From: Acidobacteriota bacterium
GTDB lineage: Bacteria; Acidobacteriota; Vicinamibacteria; Marinacidobacterales; Marinacidobacteraceae
Length of the DNA stretch: 57,332 nucleotides
Assembly (NCBI GenBank): GCA_009840635.1
Contig: VXNL01000051.1
Coordinates: 1-57,332 of the forward strand
Direction: 5' to 3'
In this document: one piece after another, positions 51,186 through 57,332 of the stretch
Position numbering within the stretch: the first letter of the stretch is position 1
Layout of the letters: each line of letters begins with the position of its first letter
Notes under the pieces: generated by a model
Seen by the model: only the letters and a program-made list of their open reading frames with translations
What the model was told of the DNA's origin: nothing
Databases searched by the model: none
Translations under genes and position numbers: made by a program

Positions 51186-52523
51186 ATGAGGGAGACGGCC
51201 GCGGTCGAGGCGCACTACCGCGACGAGATCCCCGTCCGCCAGGGCGACCCGTTCGCCGTCCGCCGGACCGAGGCGGTCCGGGAGTTCTTCCGGGCCGGGG
51301 GATTTCCGACCGCGACGCGCGAGGACTGGCGGTTCTCGGACCTGGACGGGCTCGGGCGGACCGCCTACCGCCGGTACTCCGACGTTCCCACGCTGGTGCC
51401 CCCCAAGACCGACGAACTGCCGGAGTGGGTCGGCGACTTCGGTTGCCGGGTCCTGCTGTCGGAAGGGCATCCGCTGAACGCCGACGAGTTCCAGAACCGG
51501 GACGGGCTTGAGGTCGGGAACCTGCCGTCGGTCCCGGCGGCGGACGAGCGGCACGACTGGGGTTTCGTGGCTCCGGGGGAGGAGCCCGGCGGCACCGAGG
51601 CGGACCTGGACGCTCCGCTTCGCCACCCCCTCGAGATCCTGAACGCGGGGCTCTTCGAGTGCGGGTTCCGGGTCCGCGTCGGGCGGAGCCAGGACGCCGG
51701 GCCGATCCTCCTCTATTCGCTCCGGCACGACGTCGGCCACCCGGCCATGCTCCACCCCCGCTCGGTCATCGAGCTCGCCCCCGGCAGCCGGCTGACCGTG
51801 GTGGAGGCCCACGACGGCGTGTCGGAGACCGCCGGCTGGACCAACCCGAGCACCCTCTGCCGCCTGGGCGAGAACGCCGAACTGTTCTACGTCCGCGTCG
51901 AACTCGAGAGCGGGAACATCGCGCACACCGGCCGGGTCACCTTCCAGCTCGCCCGGAACGCGCGGGTCCATTCGACGGTCCTGTCGCTCACCGGGGGGAA
52001 GTCCCGTACGGACACGGCGGCGATCCTCACCGAGGAGGGCGCCGAAGTGGACCTCGAGGGTCTCTTCCTCGGGGTGGGTGCCGCAAAGGCCGACCAGCAC
52101 ACGCTCGCCATCCACGCCGCCCGGCACACCACGAGCCGCCAGCTCTTCAAGAACGTGCTCTCCGACGAGGCGGTTGCCGTGTTCGACGGCAAGGTGGTGG
52201 TGGCCCCCGGCGCGATCGGCACCGATGCGAGCCAGGCGAACCGCAATCTCCTCCTCTCGCAGAAGGCGGCGGTGCACACCCGGCCCCGCCTGGAGATCAA
52301 CGCGGACGACGTGAAGTGCGCCCACGGCGCCGCCATCGGCCGGCTGGACGAGGACGCGCTCTTCTACCTGCGCTCCCGCGGGCTCGGGAGGATGGACTCC
52401 CACGAGATCCTGGTCCGGGGTTTCGCCGGCGAGGTGGTCGAGAAGGTGCCGGTGGCGGCGGTTCGCGGCCTCGCGAAAGAAGGCCTGACCCGCGTCCGGG
52501 AGAGCCGGAGTTTCGCCGCATGA
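51186..52523 (+). CDS. sufD: Fe-S assembly protein SufD
   Basis: The 445-aa SufD has the family beta-helix core: EDWRFSDL near the N terminus, NPSTLCRLGENAELFYVRVELE, then HTLAIHAARHTTSRQLFKNVL, GKVVVAPGAIGTDASQANRNLLLS and a C-terminal ADDVKCAHGAAIGRLDEDALFYLRSRGL read across LFYLRSRGL. It is the SufB paralogue that completes SufBC2D. It starts 4 bp after sufC and overlaps sufS by four bases. Confidence 0.95.
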   Translation: MRETAAVEAHYRDEIPVRQGDPFAVRRTEAVREFFRAGGFPTATREDWRFSDLDGLGRTAYRRYSDVPTLVPPKTDELPEWVGDFGCRVLLSEGHPLNADEFQNRDGLEVGNLPSVPAADERHDWGFVAPGEEPGGTEADLDAPLRHPLEILNAGLFECGFRVRVGRSQDAGPILLYSLRHDVGHPAMLHPRSVIELAPGSRLTVVEAHDGVSETAGWTNPSTLCRLGENAELFYVRVELESGNIAHTGRVTFQLARNARVHSTVLSLTGGKSRTDTAAILTEEGAEVDLEGLFLGVGAAKADQHTLAIHAARHTTSRQLFKNVLSDEAVAVFDGKVVVAPGAIGTDASQANRNLLLSQKAAVHTRPRLEINADDVKCAHGAAIGRLDEDALFYLRSRGLGRMDSHEILVRGFAGEVVEKVPVAAVRGLAKEGLTRVRESRSFAA

Positions 52524-53755
52524 TCTCTGCGCCCGCCTACGACCTCGAGAAGGTCCGCGCCGACTTCCCCATCCTGTCCGAGGAGGTCCGCGGCCAGCGG
52601 ATCGCCTACCTCGACAACGCCGCGAGTTCCCAGAAGCCGCGCGCGGTGCTCGACGCCGTGGACCACGTCTACGAGACCGGCTACGCCAACATCCACCGCG
52701 GCGTCCACGTCCTCTCGGAACGGGCCACCGAGCACTACGAGCGCTCGCGGCGGCGGATGGCGAAGTTCATCGGCGCGCAGTCGGCCGACGAGGTGATCTT
52801 CGTCCGCGGCACCACCGAGGGCCTGAACCTCGTGGCCTCCTCGCTCGGCCGTTACGCCCTCCACGAGGGAGACGAGGTGCTCCTCACCGGGATGGAGCAT
52901 CACTCCAACATCGTGCCCTGGCAGATGGTCGCCGACCTGACCGGCGCGAAGGTGCTGGCGGCGCCGGTCACCGACCGGGGCGAGCTCGACATGGACGGTT
53001 TCGCCGCGCTGCTGAGCGACCGGACCCGCATCGTCTCGGTGGTCCACGTCTCGAACGCCCTCGGCACCGTGAACCCGGTGGACGAGATCGCCCGGCTGGC
53101 GAAGGAACGCGGGGCGTACCTGGTGCTCGACGGCGCCCAGGCCGCTCCTCATCTCAAGCTCGACGTGCAGGCGCTCGGGTGCGACTTCTACTGCCTCTCC
53201 GGCCACAAGATGTACGGGCCCTCGGGCATCGGGGTCCTCTGGGGGAAAAAGCGCCTGCTCGAGGCGATCCCTCCCTACCAGGGCGGCGGCGAGATGATCC
53301 GGACGGTCAGTTTCGAGGGCACCACCTACGCCGAGCCGCCGGCGAAGTTCGAGGCGGGGACGCCCAACATCGCCGGCCCGGTGGGGCTCGCGGCGGCCGC
53401 CGACTACCTCGACGGTCTCGGGATCCCGGAGGTCGCGGAACACGAGGCGCGGGTCCGCGAGTACGCGGAGTCGCGGCTCGCCGAAGTCCCGGGCCTCCGG
53501 GTGGTGGGAACGGCGCGGGAGAAAGCCGCGGTGGTCTCCTTCGTGGTGGACGGCGTCCATCCGCACGACCTCGGCACCGTGCTCGACCAGGAAGGCGTCG
53601 CGGTGCGCACCGGCCACCACTGCACCCAGCCGCTCATGGAGCGCTTCGGGGTGCCGGCGACGGCGCGCGCTTCCTTCGGCCTCTACAACACCGAGGCCGA
53701 GGTGGACCGCCTCGCGGCCGGGCTCCGCACCGCGCTCGAGCTCTTCCGCCCGTGA
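52520..53755 (+). CDS. sufS: Cysteine desulfurase SufS
   Basis: The 411-aa PLP enzyme has [13 protein letters not shown], the active-site [16 protein letters not shown] with the cofactor aspartate, Schiff-base Lys230 in SGHKMYGP, and the catalytic cysteine Cys368 in RTGHHCTQP. It takes sulfur from cysteine and passes it to SufU in this operon type. ATG 52520 overlaps the sufD stop; its stop overlaps the sufU start (GTGA). Confidence 0.97.
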   Translation: MISAPAYDLEKVRADFPILSEEVRGQRIAYLDNAASSQKPRAVLDAVDHVYETGYANIHRGVHVLSERATEHYERSRRRMAKFIGAQSADEVIFVRGTTEGLNLVASSLGRYALHEGDEVLLTGMEHHSNIVPWQMVADLTGAKVLAAPVTDRGELDMDGFAALLSDRTRIVSVVHVSNALGTVNPVDEIARLAKERGAYLVLDGAQAAPHLKLDVQALGCDFYCLSGHKMYGPSGIGVLWGKKRLLEAIPPYQGGGEMIRTVSFEGTTYAEPPAKFEAGTPNIAGPVGLAAAADYLDGLGIPEVAEHEARVREYAESRLAEVPGLRVVGTAREKAAVVSFVVDGVHPHDLGTVLDQEGVAVRTGHHCTQPLMERFGVPATARASFGLYNTEAEVDRLAAGLRTALELFRP

Positions 53756-54201
53756 ACGACGCGCTCCGCGATCTCTACCGGGAGGTGATCCTCGACCACA
53801 GCCGGCGGCCCCGGAACTACGGCGCGATGGACGCAGCGAACCGGCAGTCCGACGGCTTCAACCCGCTCTGCGGCGACCGGCTGCGGCTGTTCCTGCTGGT
53901 GGAGGACGGCGCCGTCCGGCAGGCGTCCTTCGTGGGCGACGGCTGCGCGATCTCCACGGCGTCGGCGTCGCTGCTGACCGAAGCCGCGCGCGGACTTCCG
54001 GAGGAGGAGGCGCTCCAGCTCGTCGAGAACTTCCGGGGCATGGTCTCCGGGGAGGGCGAGCCCGACGGGGCGTCCCTCGGCAAGCTGACCGTGTTCGCCG
54101 GCGTGCGCGACTACCCGACGCGCGTGAAGTGCGCGACGCTCGCCTGGCACACCCTGCGGGCGGCCATCGAGCAGTCCGGGGAAACCGTAAAGACGGAGTA
54201 A
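53752..54201 (+). CDS. sufU: SufU-type sulfur transfer protein
   Basis: The 149-aa protein is SufU: zinc-ligand residues Cys40 and Asp42 (NPLCGDRL), Cys65 (VGDGCAIS) and Cys127 (RVKCATLAW). SufU receives sulfur from SufS. Start is GTG 53752 overlapping the sufS stop. No sufE is present, so this operon is of the SufU type common in Firmicutes, Actinobacteria and several other phyla. Confidence 0.95.
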   Translation: MNDALRDLYREVILDHSRRPRNYGAMDAANRQSDGFNPLCGDRLRLFLLVEDGAVRQASFVGDGCAISTASASLLTEAARGLPEEEALQLVENFRGMVSGEGEPDGASLGKLTVFAGVRDYPTRVKCATLAWHTLRAAIEQSGETVKTE

Positions 54202-54205
54202 TGAC

Positions 54206-54532
54206 ATGACCCAAGAAGCCGCAAACGGGAACGGGCTCCGCGACCAGGTCGTGGACGTCCTGAAGACCTGCTACGACCCCGAGATCCCGGTGGACATCTA
54301 CGAACTCGGCCTCATCTACAAGATCGACGTGGACGACGGGGGCAAGGTGGCGGTGGACATGACGCTCACCTCGCCCGCCTGTCCGGTCGCGGGCACCCTG
54401 CCTCCCGAGGTGGAGGCGAAGATCAGCCGCCTCGAAGGCGTCTCGAACGTGCGCGTGGACCTGGTCTGGGATCCCCCGTGGAACCCGGACCGGATGTCCG
54501 AAGCCGCCAAGCTGAAACTGGGTTTTCTCTAG
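54206..54532 (+). CDS. MIP18/DUF59 protein, SufT-like
   Basis: The 108-aa protein has the DUF59/MIP18 signature: CYDPEIPVDIYELGLIYKI (residues about 22-40), then MTLTSPACPVAGTLPPEVE with the conserved Cys59, and VDLVWDPPWNPDRMSEAAK. SufT-like proteins support Fe-S cluster maturation, particularly 4Fe-4S enzymes. It is the last gene of the SUF operon, 4 bp after sufU. Confidence 0.92.
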   Translation: MTQEAANGNGLRDQVVDVLKTCYDPEIPVDIYELGLIYKIDVDDGGKVAVDMTLTSPACPVAGTLPPEVEAKISRLEGVSNVRVDLVWDPPWNPDRMSEAAKLKLGFL

Positions 54533-54545
54533 ACGATGACAGCGA

Positions 54546-54569
54546 CCGTGAGTGATTCGGCTCTCACGG
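54546..54569. terminator. Hairpin between convergent SUF operon and VPS10-like gene
   Basis: CCGTGAG (54546-54552) and CTCACGG (54563-54569) are perfect 7-bp arms around ten bases. The right arm overlaps the stop codon of the minus-strand gene. It could terminate both convergent units, though no T-tract is present. Confidence 0.45.
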
Positions 54570-57332
54570 AGCGTCGTCCGCGCCCTCCACCGCCCGCGAT
54601 CTCCGCACTCCGTTGACGACGATCTTCGGGAGTCCCGTTTCCTCCAGCCGCCGGTTCAGGCGGGGCAGACGGTCGCCGAGCATCCGCTCGAGGACATCCA
54701 GGCGCCCCTCCAGCTCCGCCGACAGCTCGTCGAACACCGCCTGGTAGGCGGTGATGGGCGTGCCGTCACCCCGCTCCAGGTGGCTGCGCAGGCCGGTCAG
54801 GCGATCGTTCAGCTTGATGGGGAAGGCGATCTTGTCCTTCGGGCTCTGGTTCTGTAACTGGTAGAGCTCTCCCGCGACCGCCTCGATCCCGGCCGCGAAG
54901 CGGGACACGAGGTCCCTGAGGTCGGCGTCATCGGCCTCCGCGAGGATGGCGTCGGCCTGGGAGCGGAGGTCGCGCGCCAGCAGCACGCCCTCGTTCGCCC
55001 GGCTCTCCGCCTCGCGGATCGCCATGGCGAGGCGGAACTGATCGGTGAACGCGGTGGCGGGGATGTCGCCGAGCCTCGGATCCGGGAGCACGTCGAAGGC
55101 CGCCTCCCGCGTCCTGCCGCCGGTGGTGAGCCGCGCCCGGTAGCGGCCTGGCGGCGCCCACGGTCCCACCGCCGGGTTGCCGCCCTCCAGGACGATGCCC
55201 TCGAAGGTCGTCGCGCCGGGATAGCGGAGGTTCCACCGGGTCCGGTGGGCGCCCGCGGCCACGGTATCGTCGATGAGGGTTCGCACGTGCCCGCCGTCGT
55301 CCGCGAGGATCTCGAGTCTCGCGTTCCCGGCCCGGTTCAGCCGGAAGTCGATGACTGCGGGGACTGATCGGCGGATCGCGTCGGCCGGCTGGAAGAGATG
55401 GGCGTCGGCGTCGGCGAGCTCCGCCTCCACCTGCCGGAGCGTCGCGATGTCGTCGAGCACCCAGAAGGAACGCCCGTGCGTGCTGATCACGAGGTCGCGC
55501 TCCTCGACCGCAAGCCCCGTGACCGGCGTGTCGGGAAGCCCGAAGGACAGGTCGCTCCAGTGCGCGCCGCCATCGAAGGACACGAACACGCCGTGCTCGG
55601 TACCCGCGTAGAGGAGTCCCGCCCGCTCCGGATCTTCCCGGACCACGCGCACGAAGGAGCCAGCGGGGATGCCGTCGCTGATCCGGGTCCAGGTCGCGCC
55701 GTAATCGTCGGTTCTCCAGGCGTACGGCGCACGGTCGTCCATCTCGTACCGGATGCCGGCCACGAGCGCGCCCGCCGCGTGGTGCGGCGACACCTCGACG
55801 GTCATGACGCGCGTGTGCGGGGGCATGTCGGGGGGCGTCACGTTGCGCCAAGTGGCGCCGCCGTCGCGCGACAGGTGCACGAGGCCATCGTCCGACCCGG
55901 TCCAGATCGTGTTCGGGTCATGCGGCGACGGCGTGATCGCGTACAGCGTGCCGTAGATCTCCGGGCCGTCCTGGTCCAGGACGATGGGGCCGCCGGAGTC
56001 GTCGAGCGTCTCCGGCTCGGCACGCGTGAGATCGGGGCTCACCCTCTCCCAGGACCTGCCCTCGTCCAGCGACCTCCACAGGTGCTGCGATCCGGCGTAC
56101 AGCGCGTGCGGCGGCTGGGGCGCCACGGCGATGGGATAGGTCCAGTTCCATCGCTCGGGCATGTCGCGGGCGGGTTCGCCCATGACGATGCGCGGCCAGG
56201 GCTGGACATCGGTGACCAGGCCGGTCCCCCGGTCATAGCGGGTGAGGGTGTTGGTCGCTCCCGCGTAGAAGATGTCGGGATCGGCCGGGTGTTGCGCGAT
56301 GTAGCCCATTTCACCTCCGCCCACCGCGTACATCCATTCCGCGCTCGAGCTGCGCGGGTTGCGCAGGTGCGTCGGCTCGGACGCCACGCACGCCGTCGAG
56401 TTGTCCTGCTGCGCGCCGCAGACGTGATAGGGGAAGTCCGAAGTGGTCGTCAGGCGATAGATCTGGGCCGTCGGGTATCGCATCGAGGTCCACGTCCGCC
56501 CCCCGTTCACCGTCACCACCCCGCCCCCGTCGTTCCCGTTGATCATGCGCAGGGGGTTCGTGGGGTCGATCCACAGGTCGTGGTGGTCGGCGTGGGTCTC
56601 GGGCACGCTCTCGAGCGTCTTTCCGCCATCGGTCGACCGCATGAGCCGGAAGTTGAGGATGTAGAGCGTGTCGCGGTCGACCGGGTCGGCCTCCAGGCGT
56701 TGAAAGTAGAAGGCGCGCTGCCAGATGTCGCGGTGGCCGTTGATGAACTCCCACGAACGGCCTCCGTCGTCGGACCGGTAGAGCCCGCCCCGCTCGGCTT
56801 CGAGGTTTGCCCACACCCGGTTCGGATCCGCGCCGGAGACGGTGACCGTGATCTTGCCGAGCACCCCCTCCGGGAGGCCCGGATGGCGCGTGACCTCGCT
56901 CCACGTGTCGCCCCCGTCGGTGGACTTGAAGATCCCCGACCCGGGGCCGCCACTCCAGAGGTGCCAGGGCCTGCGAACCACCTGCCACAGGGTCGCGTAC
57001 AGCACGTTCGGATCGGTCGGATCCATGGCCAGGTCGACCGCCCCCGTGCGTTCGTCGCGGAAGAGCACCTTCTCCCAGGTCCGGCCCCCGTCGCTGGTGC
57101 GGTAGACCCCGCGCTCGGGATTGGGCCCGAAGGGATGCCCGAGCGCCGCGACGTACAAGCGATCGGGGTCGGTGGGATGGATGCGGATGCGTCCGATGGC
57201 GTGGGTTTCGGCGAGGCCGAGGTGGCGCCAGCTCGTCCCGCCATCGTCCGAGCGATAGACACCGTCCCCCTGGAGGACGTTGGCGCGCAACTGGACCTCT
57301 CCCATGCCGATGTAGACGATGTCGGGGTCGGA
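54564..57332 (-). CDS. VPS10/BNR-repeat (sortilin-like) exo-alpha-sialidase-fold protein, 5' end outside window
   Basis: The 913+ residues seen are a beta-propeller of VPS10/BNR type with many Asp-box repeats, such as YRSDDGGTSW, YRTSDGGRTW, FKSTDGGDTW and RSDDGGRSWEF. The C-terminal part (residues about 620-910) is a glycosyl-hydrolase-like tail with NRAGNARLEILADDGGHVRT and a helical end. The frame continues past 57332 as DPDIVYIGMGEV, so the start lies outside. Such proteins are probably secreted or membrane-attached; no enzyme activity can be assigned. It is convergent with the SUF operon. Confidence 0.88.
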   Translation of the reverse strand, partial: SDPDIVYIGMGEVQLRANVLQGDGVYRSDDGGTSWRHLGLAETHAIGRIRIHPTDPDRLYVAALGHPFGPNPERGVYRTSDGGRTWEKVLFRDERTGAVDLAMDPTDPNVLYATLWQVVRRPWHLWSGGPGSGIFKSTDGGDTWSEVTRHPGLPEGVLGKITVTVSGADPNRVWANLEAERGGLYRSDDGGRSWEFINGHRDIWQRAFYFQRLEADPVDRDTLYILNFRLMRSTDGGKTLESVPETHADHHDLWIDPTNPLRMINGNDGGGVVTVNGGRTWTSMRYPTAQIYRLTTTSDFPYHVCGAQQDNSTACVASEPTHLRNPRSSSAEWMYAVGGGEMGYIAQHPADPDIFYAGATNTLTRYDRGTGLVTDVQPWPRIVMGEPARDMPERWNWTYPIAVAPQPPHALYAGSQHLWRSLDEGRSWERVSPDLTRAEPETLDDSGGPIVLDQDGPEIYGTLYAITPSPHDPNTIWTGSDDGLVHLSRDGGATWRNVTPPDMPPHTRVMTVEVSPHHAAGALVAGIRYEMDDRAPYAWRTDDYGATWTRISDGIPAGSFVRVVREDPERAGLLYAGTEHGVFVSFDGGAHWSDLSFGLPDTPVTGLAVEERDLVISTHGRSFWVLDDIATLRQVEAELADADAHLFQPADAIRRSVPAVIDFRLNRAGNARLEILADDGGHVRTLIDDTVAAGAHRTRWNLRYPGATTFEGIVLEGGNPAVGPWAPPGRYRARLTTGGRTREAAFDVLPDPRLGDIPATAFTDQFRLAMAIREAESRANEGVLLARDLRSQADAILAEADDADLRDLVSRFAAGIEAVAGELYQLQNQSPKDKIAFPIKLNDRLTGLRSHLERGDGTPITAYQAVFDELSAELEGRLDVLERMLGDRLPRLNRRLEETGLPKIVVNGVRRSRAVEGADDAP

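Overview
The window is GC-rich bacterial DNA with Gram-negative, free-living traits: cytochrome c maturation genes (ccm System I), outer-membrane-type DUF5916 proteins, many lipoprotein signals, a LolD/YbbA-type ABC exporter, Tat signals, MEP isoprenoid synthesis (ispG) and a SUF Fe-S operon using SufU and a SufT-like protein. The mix of tandem DUF5916 genes, M16-type lipoprotein, VPS10/BNR-repeat protein and amidase/aminotransferase genes recalls Gemmatimonadota or Acidobacteriota. That placement is an inference from gene content; no rRNA or tRNA gene was found.

Region 1 (1-7150) is accessory DNA. It holds an HU-like protein, a frameshifted C-terminal remnant of a tyrosine integrase, a 330-aa orphan, and an intact P4-type integrase whose upstream flank abuts an M16-like lipoprotein gene that has lost its start codon. 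Next come two AT-richer cargo genes, a DpnI-like nuclease and a DUF4238 protein. They lie between two related copies of the M16 3' end.

Region 2 (7155-18662) has an AAA_14/DUF4143 ATPase and a long minus-strand operon: ccmE-ccmF-ccmH-ccmI-like-unknown-ccmA-ccmB-DUF5916-DUF5916. Genes overlap by a few bases almost throughout. CcmE is the CX3Y type, and ccmC, ccmD and ccmG are not in the window.

Region 3 (18820-31097) is metabolic: a Tat-exported class V aminotransferase, an FAD oxidoreductase, citrate synthase, a class I/II aminotransferase, ispG, a methyltransferase, a 28-aa ribosomal protein bTHX, 5-oxoprolinase (pxpA and fused pxpBC), and a second AAA_14 ATPase. Intergenic spaces carry a two-hairpin repeat family and a 32-bp tandem array.

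Region 4 (31110-48330) includes arsC, a tesA-ybbA-ybbP type locus with a 177-bp palindromic element inside it, a Phd/VapC toxin-antitoxin pair, msrP, a phosphoglucose isomerase-like gene coupled to an amidase, an MBL hydrolase, a multi-cluster CDGSH Fe-S protein, an AlkA-like glycosylase, and a matrixin-like protease coupled to a lipoprotein gene.

Region 5 (48384-54532) is a compact SUF operon (rrf2-sufB-sufC-sufD-sufS-sufU-sufT) with a plausible autoregulatory Rrf2 site. The window ends inside a VPS10/BNR-repeat gene that runs off the right edge.

The strongest candidates for something new are the DpnI-like/DUF4238 islet with duplicated M16 tails, the covarying two-hairpin repeat family, the 32-bp array with a 64-bp super-period, and the 177-bp palindrome in the ybbA-ybbP operon.
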